Below are positions 1 through 9,551 of a DNA stretch of 64,000 nt, in pieces. The notes below the pieces were generated by a model. It saw only the letters and a program-made list of their open reading frames with translations, made no database searches and was not told where the DNA came from. Each line of letters opens with the position of its first letter. Position 1 is the stretch's first letter. The position numbers and the translations under genes were made by a program. The DNA lies in assembly GCA_020466095.1 (NCBI GenBank), contig CM035806.1, forward strand, positions 62,461,639 through 62,525,638. The letters are read 5' to 3'. The stretch is from Chlorops oryzae (lineage: Eukaryota; Arthropoda; Insecta; Diptera; Chloropidae).

Positions 1-450
1 CCATTCTCGGGTGAACCTCGACCATAATTTTAAAAAAATTTTTACTATTTTTTTTTTTTACACTAAACTACAAAAAAAGCCCGAAATTGAAATTTTTTTT
101 TGAATGGCCGCCATTTTGTCAAAAAAAATCACAAAATTAAGCTTGAGGTTCACCCGAGAATTACATCTATACTGATTATAACCCCGTTTTTTTCCATTTC
201 GGACGCTCCGGAGACCCGGAATCGTGGCCGCCGTGACGGCACCTTTTTTTTTCACCACCAACTTTGAAGTCTCATTACTTTTTGAAAAGCCCACGTATCG
301 AGGCAAAAAAAATTTTTTTATTTACTTTGAACCTTTTGTAATACAATAAATAAAAAAAGTTTTCAATTATTCTTTGCGTTTTCAAATAGAAATTTTTTTA
401 AAAAGGGTCCAAAAAACGGGTTTTCAATGAGAAGACCCCCTTAGTCTTAT
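1..450. repeat. Dispersed repeat with palindromic arms (copy 1)
   Basis: This stretch is alignable along its length to 50299-50740, so it is a dispersed repeat. It opens with a 17-bp inverted repeat: attctcgggtgaacctc at 3-19 is the exact reverse complement of 145-161. Inside are T-runs and the shared word ggccgccattttgt. The rest carries a second conserved block (gagaccyggaatcgtgg) and ends near the 'aatgagaagaccccc' segment. Coding ORFs across it are chance frames. The true 5' boundary may lie outside the window. Confidence 0.7.
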
Positions 451-642
451 TTGGGTTCTCTTGTCATCGATATACTTGCGCCATGTCAATCGTTTATAAA
501 GTGAAATCCGAGGTAAGTAACTTCTTCATTTTGAGGGCTGCGTATGTTATTAAGGAGAAACATCCGGAGAGACTTTACTGTTAAGCGTGAAAGTTATATG
601 CCGACATTTCAGCTCATTTATTTTAATTCGCCATTTCGAGAG

Positions 643-1240
643 TCAGCCCTGTATTTCGCTGAGGTAATATCGGAGCTTAGAAGTTGCGATACTTATATCC
701 TTGTGTCGACTTATAATCGCTGTGTCGTCAGCAAATGGTGAAATTGATACTCGATCGCTATTAGTTATATCTGCTGTATACAAAAGATAGAGAAAAGGCC
801 CAACAAAACTTTCTTGAGGGACGCCTGCATTAATTTTAAAACTTTTTGTTGTAAACGTGTTATGTTTCAGTTGGAACGTTTTAAGTTTTAAGTTTGACTC
901 AAAGATCGCGTGGAAATTTAAAGGAAGTTGACCTAGGATTTTGTATAGCAATCCTTCATGGCAAACTTTGTCGAGCGCTTGGTGCACGTCTAGGAACACT
1001 GCTGAGCAGTACTGAGCATCGGGTCATAGGCAAGTAGAATTTCATTTGCAATACGATTTACCTGTTCAATAGTACCATGTTGTTTTCATGATGTTCTGGT
1101 AGGTATTTTGTAAATTTGGATATAAGTAGTTTTTCGAACAACTTTAAGAGGCTAGGGAGCAGGCCGACCGTTTCCAATCTTTCGGAAAGTAGCCGTACTT
1201 TATGATAGAATTAAAAAGGACTGTTAAAAATGCTACTGCT
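643..1240 (-). pseudogene. Non-LTR retrotransposon (LINE) reverse transcriptase fragment
   Basis: The minus-strand frame at 643-999 reads as the central part of a Jockey/R1-type reverse transcriptase: FLDV.QALDKV, then a GVPQ.S..GP.LY block, then the catalytic FADD. Upstream, around 1000-1100, another frame gives HGTIEQVNRI followed by LLAYDP, the usual segment before the FLDV block, so at least one frameshift separates them. The first part (fingers, endonuclease) and the end of the RT domain are missing. It is a dead fragment. The clade is inferred from motif style only. Confidence 0.75.
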
Positions 1241-1335
1241 ACTGAAGGTATATTTTTCAACATTTCTCTTATATACGAATTCTAATTTACACTCCATGTT
1301 TCCTTTTTTCCAAGCGGCAGTGGCGATGTGTGAGG

Positions 1336-1560
1336 AATGCTTGGCGCAAATATGTATGTAAAGCAACCCTGCAGTAATAAGCCGGTCAATTTTCTAGGAC
1401 GGACTGGCCTTTTACCGGTCCAAATGCTATCGGTAATATTATGGCAGTTTACTCTATGGAATTCGGCTAGCCGGCGGTCGGTCATAAATGGGTTGGTTGA
1501 AGGGTAATCCATAAATGGCAGTTTAATCAACTTAGAAAAAATATGCTTTAAATCTTTTAC
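1336..1560 (-). repeat. ctgcagtaa-type element fragment (copy a)
   Basis: Beginning at about 1363 with accctgcagtaa, this segment matches the reverse complement of 56440-56650, including the conserved words gaccgccggctagccgaatt and gaccggct.attactgca. The outer flank (atgtatgtaaagca) is also shared. It is therefore one end of the same inverted-repeat element family described at 32849, 51822 and 56198. The minus-strand ORF at 1282-1530 overlaps it and has no coding support. Confidence 0.6.
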
Positions 1561-2264
1561 AAAACAACGGTAAGCATTTAATAACGAGAGCTCAGTACGA
1601 CATGTTCGAGCCGCTTAGCAATATGACGTCATCAATGTGTAAACAAATAAATGCTTATTAGATATAACATGTAAATAAAAACATTAAAATTCATATTCAT
1701 TTTTATAGCTAATAAATTTAACAGAGGGAATGTAAAATTGGAAAATTATTTGAACACAGGCCTTCTCAGTCAAATTGAGAAAAGTCTGACTAAGTAGACG
1801 TCACAGTTGAATGCAACATCATTGTTTACTACTTTTAGAGCTGCAAAACAATCGATGTTTGCTACCATCGATATCTTCGATGTTTTAAAACTGAAACATT
1901 GATACTATTAAATAGAATGTTAAGTATTTAATTGAACATTTTAAAAATAATTTGAATAATAAGTTTTTAATTGTGCTTTTCGTGCAAAAACTTGTGGAAA
2001 TGTAAACTTCAGCGTTGTATGCTGCAATGAGAAACTCATCGATAGTGACAAAAAAGCTTCGATGGTATCAAAAATTAAAAAATATCAATACTATCGATAG
2101 TGCCATCGATTATATTGCAGCTATATCCGCTTCTCTTTCTATCCTCGTGCGTGTTGTGCTAAGTGAATTATTTTTAGGTACGAAGCGAAGTTAAAACTGT
2201 CAAAAAACTATTGAAAAACTGTGAATTAAATATAAAGTGTAAGTGAAAAACAAACTACAAAACA
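1561..2264. other. AT-rich non-coding DNA upstream of a transposase gene
   Basis: No gene is visible. Several atcgat palindromes occur between about 1850 and 2110 (catcgatatcttcgatg, ctatcgatagtgccatcgat). These may be subterminal repeats or promoter-proximal sequence of the transposase gene that starts at 2265. No terminal inverted repeat could be paired with a site beyond 9.1 kb. Confidence 0.4.
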
Positions 2265-2610
2265 ATGAGCAAACGAGATTTTAGAAGAAAAAAGCTCAAA
2301 GAAACGACAAATTATAGGAGTAGGCTGAATGAAGTTCGAATGCAGCGCCGCAAAATAACAGCATAGTGGAAATGGAAGCCGTTATTGAAGCGGAAAATGC
2401 TGATTTCTATGAAATAGATTCTCCATCAATAGATGTTCCATCTCCAAATCATTGTGAAAAGCTGAAGTATTGGTATCTCGAAACCAAACCTTCGCGAGCT
2501 TGTTTAGAGAAATTATTGATCATTTTGAGGTCTGAGGGGCTTAAAGTGCCGTTATCTGCAGAAAAATTAGTAGGAAAAAATGATCGAGCAATTATTCAAA
2601 ACCTTCGTAA
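2265..2610 (+). pseudogene. 5' part of a split transposase gene (tnp2/CACTA-like, animal type)
   Basis: An ATG at 2265 opens a basic 33-residue N-terminus (MSKRDFRRKK...) that meets a stop at 2364. The gene continues in a shifted frame with LKYWYLE...LLIILRSEGLKVPLSAEKL, the typical N-terminal segment of a family of animal transposase-domain proteins. The coding sequence is cut at 2610 by the Harbinger insertion 2611-7606. Removing the insert and one TAA copy joins codons 2605-2610 to 7610 in frame (NLR|NGTYCDFGIEKQ). The CACTA/EnSpm-like affiliation is from memory of the family pattern and is tentative; the split itself is clear from sequence. Confidence 0.65.
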
Positions 2611-3238
2611 CGCTGCGCCTCGACTGGCAATAAATATTGCTAGCAATCTGCCCAAATTTGATTGCGTGATCATGGACGATGAAACGTATTGCAAAGCGGA
2701 TTTCAAGCAGTTACCTGGACACGGATATTATACTGCGGTTAGAAGGGGTGGAGCATCCTCTAAATTTACTACCGAAAAACATACCAAATTTCCAAAGAAA
2801 TACATGGTGTGGCAGGCCATTTGCAAATGTGGCCTTCGAAGTAAGGAATTTGTGACGGATCGCACCATCAACACCGAAATTTACATCAGAGAGTGTCTGG
2901 ACCGGCGTTTGCTGCCTTTTATACGTCAACACCAAAGTTCAGTACTATTTTGGCCTGACCTAGCAACATCTCACTACGCCCAGAGAACGATGGATTGGTA
3001 CCAAGCCAATAATGTCAATGTGGTACCAAGAGAAGCAAATCCTCCGAATTGCCCCGAACTTCGTCCAATCGAAAAATATTGGGCTTTAATGAAAAGGAAC
3101 CTTAAGAAGACCAAACAAACTGCGAAGAACATCGAAATATTTCGACATAAATGGCGTCGGGCATACACTAAGGTGAACGAAAGGTCGGTAAAAAACCTAA
3201 TGGAGGACCTTAATAAAAAAGTGTATATTTTTTTTTAA
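2366..3238 (+). CDS. Chimeric open frame: transposase N-terminus + Harbinger TIR + Tc1-like DDE domain
   Basis: A continuous frame of about 290 codons (first ATG at 2372) runs across three unrelated sources. Residues 1 to about 81 are the N-terminus of the split transposase gene. About 15 residues come from the Harbinger left terminal repeat. The remainder is the C-terminal two-thirds of a Tc1/IS630-type transposase, with first Asp in MDDETYC, second in FWPDLATSHYA and Glu in PIEKYWALMKR. By my count 37 residues lie between the second D and E. The Tc1 DNA-binding N-terminus is missing, so autonomous transposition is unlikely. Whether the chimera is expressed is unknown; it could equally be a fortuitous open frame left after a deletion. 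Confidence 0.6.
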   Translation: MEMEAVIEAENADFYEIDSPSIDVPSPNHCEKLKYWYLETKPSRACLEKLLIILRSEGLKVPLSAEKLVGKNDRAIIQNLRNAAPRLAINIASNLPKFDCVIMDDETYCKADFKQLPGHGYYTAVRRGGASSKFTTEKHTKFPKKYMVWQAICKCGLRSKEFVTDRTINTEIYIRECLDRRLLPFIRQHQSSVLFWPDLATSHYAQRTMDWYQANNVNVVPREANPPNCPELRPIEKYWALMKRNLKKTKQTAKNIEIFRHKWRRAYTKVNERSVKNLMEDLNKKVYIFF

Positions 3239-3375
3239 GTGTATTTTTTTCAGTGTTATTAACATTTTTTATTTATTTTGTAATATTCACTTAATAATAA
3301 ACTGAAAGAATTTTAAAAAAAACATCATTGGTTTTTTTGCAATAAAAAAAAAACAAAAGGACAGTTATTTCTGGG
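2650..3375 (+). mobile_element. 5'-truncated Tc1/mariner-superfamily remnant
   Basis: The DDE domain begins right after the Harbinger left terminal repeat and ends at a stop at 3236-3238. It is followed by an AT-rich tail with ggacagttatttctgggaca near 3359, possibly the right terminus. No left terminus or N-terminal helix-turn-helix is present. I infer a Tc1 insertion inside Harbinger 1 followed by a deletion reaching back to the Harbinger end. Confidence 0.6.
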
Positions 3376-5383
3376 ACAGTCTTTAGTTTAGAAACGCACC
3401 TTTTGAAGGACATTTTGTGGGAAGACAGTGAAGAGTTCCAAAATTTTACACGAATGAGCGTTGGAAAGTTTGAAGAACTCCTTAATTTGGTAAATATATA
3501 TTTTTGTTACACATTAATTGGTTTCATTAATGAATGTGTTCAAAACTATAAGGTTGGACCAAGAATTGAAAAGCGAGATACACTGATGAGGAATGCAATA
3601 TCAGCAAGAATTCGTCTGGCAATAATACTACGCTTCTTAGCAACTGGCGATTCATTTCGCTCACTGGAGTTCCTAGCGCGTGTATCAAGGAAAACAATAG
3701 GTGCTTTTTTGCCTGAAGTGCTGCATGCGATAATCGAAATGTTGGAGGGGCAATACATGAAGGTAATCCTGAAAATTATATAAATTTTTTTTATCCGTTT
3801 AATGTTAAAATTTTTTCAGACACCCACTAATGAAAATGAATGGCTCGCTGTAGCAAACGATTTTGAAGCACTTTGGCAGTTTCCTCACACTCTTGGTGCT
3901 ATTGATGGAAAGCATATCAGAATCAAATCTCCAGCCCATTCGGGTTCTGATTTTTTCAACTACAAAGGATTCTTTAGCGTTGTCCTGCTTGGAGTCGTTG
4001 ATGCACATAGTCGTTTTATTTACATCGATGTGGGTGGAAATGGAAGAGCATCCGATGTTGTTGTATACAAAAATTGTAGTCTCTATGAGGCACTGATAGC
4101 TGGGAGACTGAATCTACCGCCGGACAAGCCTTTACAAGGACAAATGTTAAAAACGCCTTATTTTTTTATTGGTGACGACATTTTTGGCCGTAATAGAAAT
4201 TTAATGAAAGCATACAACCGGAGCTCATATTTAAACAGTTCTCAAGAGGCATTTAATTACCGCCTTAGCAGGGCAAGAATGACAGTGGAGATGGCATTTG
4301 GAAGGCTCGTTTCCCGATTTCGAATTTTCCATCGGCCCATTGAGATCTCAGTGAAGACGTGTGACACCCTGGTTAAAGCATGCTGCGTATTGCCCAACTA
4401 CCTCACGCAAACACTCTCAGAACCTCCAATGCCATCACATGAAACTTCCACACCAAATCTGCCGGAAACTATTTCTGCTCTTCCAATGCAAGAACTGGGA
4501 GCATACAGGTACGCCTGCCAGATGCGAGAGAATGTGCGGGCCATAGCTGTGAAGTAATGATTACTAATCGTAGTCATTAGTAATTTGATTACTTTTATCC
4601 AAAAGTTGAAGTAATTGATTAAGTACGATTATTTTCTGTTTGGCCCAATAATCCAAGAATTACGAATATAAATAATCAAATTGGAATCAGGATTACTTGC
4701 GATTACGAAAAATAATCAAAAATAATCAAAAGTAATCAAAAAAGTAATTCGACTACTTTTGAAGATTATTTTTGATTATTTTTGATTATTTTTAGGGTTT
4801 TTGTCTGTTCAACTAGGAATTTTCAGAATTTGGATTCAAAAACAAATACAAATATATAAAATACAAATATTTTATTATGAAAAAGAACGAAAACACACAA
4901 TGCATGATAAAACAAAGAAACCATTTTACTCCAAACTGCTATTCGTCTTCATTAAAACTAATTTTTCAAAATAAAAATCAGACAGTGACTGCCTTCATGG
5001 AGCATTTACTATGCATGTCAAAAGAAAATAGTCTTTCAACTGGCGCTGATGATGTCAAAAACCCTAAAAATAATCAAAAATAATCTTCAAAAGTAGTCGA
5101 ATTACTTTTTTGATTACTTTTGATTATTTTTGATTATTTTTCGTAATCGCAAGTAATCCTGATTCCAATTAGATTATTTGTATTCGTAATCAATTACTTA
5201 CAGAAAAATCTCATATAAGGATTATATAATCATTATAATTCCTTTTAAAATGTAATTTAATTGATTACTAATCGTAATCGCAAATTCACAGCTATGGTGC
5301 GGGCATACTGCGTTAGTGATGGTGACGTTCCATATCAGTGGGTAAAAATTAAAAAGCAAGTCGCTGTGTTGCATGCTGATTAA
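3376..5383 (+). pseudogene. Harbinger transposase (HARBI1-like, DDE_4), interrupted by a MITE
   Basis: Exons about 3376-3489, 3553-3762, 3820-4541 and 5305-5383 give a Harbinger nuclease. Introns 3490-3552 (63 bp) and 3763-3819 (57 bp) have GT/AG ends; the first is in phase, so the frame reads through. The catalytic motifs are GAIDGKHIRI, GVVDAHSRFIYIDVGGNGRASD, the GDDIF block, and the final RARMTVEMAFGRL with the Glu. A hAT-type insertion replaces the last codons: the frame runs into the insert and stops at 4555, while the native tail resumes at 5305 and stops at 5381. The start is not clear and the N-terminus is probably lost next to the Tc1 fragment. Confidence 0.8.
4542..5296. mobile_element. 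hAT-type non-autonomous element (8-bp duplication gtgcgggc)
   Basis: The 8-mer gtgcgggc occurs at 4534-4541 and again at 5297-5304. The insert begins catagctgtgaa and ends ttcacagctatg, a perfect 12-bp inverted repeat. Long imperfect arms rich in taatcaaaaataatc words follow on both sides and can fold back. It has no coding capacity; the small ORF at 4877 is not credible. It sits inside the 3' coding end of the Harbinger 1 transposase. Confidence 0.85.
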
Positions 5384-5527
5384 ATAAATAAATTTAAAAC
5401 AAAACACTGTGTTTTTCATTCAATTCAGTTCATTTCATTATATTAAAACATAAAATATCACTTCACTTCTAGTAATTAAACCAAAAAATATTCATATAAA
5501 AAAGGTAAACAAAATAAATAAAGCTCA

Positions 5528-6529
5528 TTAAAATATATTTGCATCATACAATGCAGTTTGAAGAATATCCTGCGATTGGGTTAATGGTGGTTCATGTTCT
5601 TCCATTTGTGCAAGAACCGTCTCCGTAACATGATTGTGAATTTCGGACATAGTCCTCGTTGCAATACGCAGTGGCAGCTCTCTTAATTGCATTGCAATTG
5701 TCTTGGCAAAGGATGAAAATACATCTTCTGGTTCGACAGCCCTTGCAGAAGCAACTATTGCGTCTACTGCACTGTTAAATTTGGCGTCTCTACGGGATTT
5801 TCTTGTCGAATGTTGTGGAGCACTGGATGATGATGATGATGAAGCGGGCGACGGAGACGGAATGGGCACAAATTTATTTCCTGGATATGATGATGACGTT
5901 GCTGATGAAGCCGGCGACGGAGACGGAATTGGCAAAATATTTATAGCTTCAGATGATGATGGCGGGAGTGAAAAATTTGAAGGGGCGGATTGTTTTTCAT
6001 GAAGCATATTTGAGCTGTCGTCAGTAAGAGTTTCATTTAAATTGATTGATTCATACCCCAAATCTATATAGTCCTGTAGATTACCAATTTTTTAGTAAAT
6101 AAATATGGGAAATACATTCTCATTAGCTTACCTTATCCAAATTGCTTGTAGTTCTTCTCAAAACTACAACGGAATCTAAAAAACGCATTTCGCTGTAATA
6201 AAACAAATGCGATTCATACACACACTCCATCGACGATCCAGATTTTTTGCTGCTCTCTCCTTTTTTTTCTCTGCGAGATAGGCAGTTCGCAAATTTTTAA
6301 TTTTCTTCTTTATTTCCGCTGAATCTTTCTTCATTTCTTTCGCCATTTGAAGCCACGCATTATTTTTTAAATCATTGCGCTTATATTTTGGGCTTCTATA
6401 ATTCCACAGGCATTCGAATTGTCGGTATAAGTTTATTACTTTATAAATATCGGCGACGCACCACTCTATTTTGACGACATACACACTTTGAAAATTTCGT
6501 CGAAATGAAATTCGGCTGTCAAAAAGCAA
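5528..6529 (-). pseudogene. MADF-domain accessory protein of Harbinger 1
   Basis: On the minus strand a MADF-type DNA-binding domain is visible (VINLYRQFECLWNYRSPKYK, then KEMKKDSAEIKKKIKNLRT). A 57-bp GT/AG intron (6075-6131) leads to a second exon with a serine/proline-rich linker and a C-terminal helix region resembling the BESS-like tail of this group. One frameshift lies in the A-run near 6255-6270: the expected continuation (SSKKSGSS...CVYESHLFYY) is in another frame. MADF proteins encoded beside Harbinger transposases are thought to bind element ends and assist nuclear import of the nuclease. It is convergent with the transposase gene. Confidence 0.75.
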
Positions 6530-6648
6530 AATGACAGCTCATTGCCACTCTCAAAGTTGGCAATCGCAGCGAAGCAATATTGCTTGCCATATATTGCCAT
6601 CTTTTCAAAATGAGCGGTCTCCATTGGCAATATTGCTCAAGTTGACAG

Positions 6649-7561
6649 CATACAATACTACAAGCGACACTTCCCAAAATCACTAAGACGGGTGAGGGGA
6701 GCTTGTATAAACCGACTTTGCCCATTCACAATCTGACTTTGCCCACAGTTAACACATTCACATAAAATAAACTGACTTTCACCACGATTTGTGTACAGAT
6801 GAACTCACACATCGACATTACAATCTGACTTTCAACACAGCAGAGCTCAAGGCTTATTACCCTCTAGGAAGCGTGAGGTATATTGCCCGGATGCAACTAG
6901 TACTTTCACCAAAACTAAAGAACTAGTGCAAAGGGGGGTAGAGCTTCGTATAAAGCTCCGACTAGTATTGCATGGAAAAAATGGTTTTTCGTGTCAGTAA
7001 TAAGAGTCGCCATTATATAGTTGTTGCAAAGAGCGTTGGTGCTCCCAAATCAAAAATAAAATCTATCTTTATATATAACAAATATTTTTGTAAATAAAAC
7101 AAACACCAAAAATAAACCGGTATCTTTTAAATATTGCGTAAAAATAACCAAAATAACCAAAACCACAAATTGTGGTCAATAATCTTACAAAGGAACTAGT
7201 GTTTTACTATACCCAATTAACCCAATTGGTTCCCAAATCAATAAAAAAGCGTTAGTACAAGTGTACAATTAGTGATTTTTAGCCCACACGCAATGTTAAT
7301 TTTGTACAGAGTAATACATATCCAGGGGTATAAAGAAGAACCAGTGCTGGTGGAATTAGAACTACTAAAACGCTAGTGCTTAACTACTCATACTTCCTGC
7401 AGGGCTGTTGAGCTGTTCACCACAGCAGTCGTTGACAAAACTCTATCTTTTTCAGTCGCACTCATGCAAAATGTTTCCCGTTGCCTTCACTCCTACACAT
7501 TCTTATCATACCTACAAGCAAATTCAAAAAAATTTGAGAGTGTCGCTTGTAGTATTGTATG
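6649..7561. mobile_element. hAT-type non-autonomous element (8-bp duplication gttgacag)
   Basis: gttgacag at 6641-6648 is repeated at 7562-7569 and fits the nTnnnnAn preference of hAT targets. The ends catacaatactacaagcgac and its reverse complement form a perfect inverted repeat of 22 bp. The interior has repeated 'actagtgc' and 'gactttgccc' words but no gene. It shares vocabulary (gaactagtgcaga, ccctgcaggaa) with 54128-55850. It lies inside the right terminal region of Harbinger 1. Confidence 0.85.
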
Positions 7562-7609
7562 GTTGACAGATTGCTAGCAATAATTATTGCCTGTCGAGGC
7601 GCTATGTAA

Positions 7610-9118
7610 CGGAACATATTGCGATTTTGGAATAGAAAAGCAGTTATTGAAGGTTTCGGCTGTTTTAAAGACTAATGAAGAGCTGTTTTTGGATGTAAAT
7701 ATAGACGGGTTGCCGCTTTTTAAAAGTTCTCGAAACCAGTTATGGCCAATATTATTGAAATTGGTAAACGTTAAAGAGAGCATTGATCCGTTTTCAGTGG
7801 GCATATTTGTAGGAAAAAGTAAGCCAAGTTGTTTGGAGAAATTTTTTGAAGAGTTTGTGAAAGAATGGAAGTGCTTAAAGAATAATTTTTATATAAATGA
7901 GCAAAAAATAAAATTATATTTGCGGTTTTTGGTGTGCGACATGCCTGCAAAAGCTTTTGTCTAGGGTGCTTCAGGACACACTTCAAAACACGGCTGTACA
8001 AAATGCACCCAAGTAGGAAAAAAATTCACCATGTACTGACTTACAGTACTTCTTCGGGCAATATAATATCTGATGAAGATTTTGCGAGTCGGAAATTTCC
8101 GCAACATCGTCATAAAAAATACCTTTCCGAAAAGACGCCTTTGGAAGCTTTAGAAATGAAAATGATAAGTCAAGTTCCTCTAGACACAATGCACTTAATC
8201 GAACTCGGTCTCATGAGGAAAATAATCATTGGTTTAGTTAACAACAAAACGAGTACCAAAATTTCGAAGGTAGCAATAAATAAAATCTCCGAAAATCTGC
8301 TCGAACTCCGCCGTTTTATTCCAATTGAATTTGTGAGGAACCCAAGACCATTGGATGACGTTCATCACTGGAAAGCAACAGAGTTTCGGCTAGTTTTGGC
8401 ATTCACGGGCCCAGTTGTTTTGAAAGATATCGTAGACGAAGATTTTTTTTATGAGTTTCTGCTGCTTCATTCTGCCTACAGAGTTTTAAACTGCCCTCGT
8501 CAAATCAATGCTAATCTCCAACAAGCCAACGGTTGACTGGAGTTATTTGTTTCCAATTTTCCAATTATTTGCGGTGACGATAGCGTATCGTTCAATGTGC
8601 ATAGCCTTCTTCATTTGGTCGATAGTGTTGAAAGTTAAGGCGTCGTTTCGTATATTTCGGCTTACAGTTTTGAAAACAAGCCACAAATGTTGAAAAAGCA
8701 TGTAAGGAAGCCCAATAAAATACTGGAACAAGTTTTAAATAAAGAGAAGGAAGACATGTTAATTAAAACAGAAAAAATTGGATTTAAGTATCGGAGAGGG
8801 GAAATTTTTGGTCTTTACATGAATAAAGCTTTTTATCTTCAATTCCTCCCAATACCATTTGCGCCATAAAACCCGATACACCTATAATGATTACAGGCTT
8901 CATTGAAAATGAACAAAAATTTATTAAGGGCAAAAGACTTCAATCCTTCAAAACTTTTTTCAATGAATCAATGGACTCAGTTACCTAAGGAATATATATT
9001 TCAAATCTTAATTTTGGAGCAGAAGAACTATTTCCAGTTGAAAATGTGGAACATAAATTCGAATATTTGCCGCATGACTCACACTTTATTTTATTACCAA
9101 TTCTTCACAGCTGCCTTT
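7610..9118 (+). pseudogene. 3' part of the split transposase gene (tnp2/CACTA-like, animal type)
   Basis: The coding sequence resumes directly after the TAA duplication. It shows VNIDGLPLFKSSRNQLWPIL, then MPAKAFV, then PLDTMHLIELGLMRK, then RRFIPIEFVRNPRPLDDVHHWKATEF, an order typical of a family of animal transposase-domain proteins. Later parts (FNVHSLLHLVDSVE, SAYSFENKPQMLKKHVRKPN) sit in other frames, and a C-terminal segment ends at a stop near 9118. At least three frameshifts and two stops (near 8636 and 8984) are visible, so it is dead. The CACTA/EnSpm-like placement is tentative. Confidence 0.7.
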
Positions 9119-9353
9119 AAGTTTGTTTCAAAATGTCGTCGTCTTCATCATCACGGAATAAGGAGTTTCGCAACCTATCATCAAAAGCTAAGAATTCATA
9201 AACTTCGTGTCAATTGAAAACATTTAGCACTATTTAATTTTAATTGTACAGATCAATGTTGTGCGAAATGCAACGTGATGACTCAAATCTATTACATTTT
9301 ATGTTGATATTAATTTGTTTTATTCCACATAAGAAAGAAATCAAACTGATAAT

Positions 9354-9511
9354 ATGTTTTGCGATATTTTTGCGGAGCACAAAGCCCTTCTTCTACAACT
9401 TACGAAACAAAATAAAGCAATGCTGTCCTGTAGGGAAGTTTTTCCCATCAAGTCTACGGGGGATCTCAAAAAGCTCGAAGATTTGTTGGCCGTACAACCT
9501 GACATTTACGT
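9354..9511 (+). pseudogene. DUF4806-like fragment
   Basis: A short frame contains REVFPIKSTGDLKKLEDLL followed by a possible splice donor (gtaagc at 9511). The pattern 'fPl.s...l..LE..L' resembles DUF4806, a small domain common in insect transposon-linked proteins. It may be the second gene of the element that carries the split transposase. Only one exon-sized piece is recognisable. Confidence is limited by its length. Confidence 0.4.
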
Positions 9512-9551
9512 AAGCTACACATATACATTGATGTACCTATCTAGTAAATAA

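Larger units (their letters stand above)
2611..7606 (+). mobile_element. PIF/Harbinger element 1 (composite, TAA duplication)
   Basis: TAA at 2608-2610 and 7607-7609 flanks inverted termini: gcgcctcgactggcaata near 2615 pairs with the reverse complement of the right end around 7570-7602, and the match runs on through ttgctagcaatctg with few mismatches. Inside are a Harbinger transposase (plus strand) and a MADF accessory gene (minus strand), the two-gene layout normal for the superfamily. It also carries a Tc1-like fragment next to the left terminus and hAT-type insertions at 4542-5296 and 6649-7561. Excision in silico restores an open transposase frame in the surrounding gene, which strongly supports these boundaries. 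Confidence 0.8.

Noticed and set aside
1282..1530. Minus-strand 82-codon ORF as a gene
   Set aside because: The same DNA recurs at 56440-56650 as part of a non-coding inverted-repeat element, with the frame not conserved.
5703..6002. Plus-strand acidic ORF antisense to the MADF gene
   Set aside because: It is the complement of a serine/proline-rich low-complexity stretch. The minus strand has the domain, intron and context.
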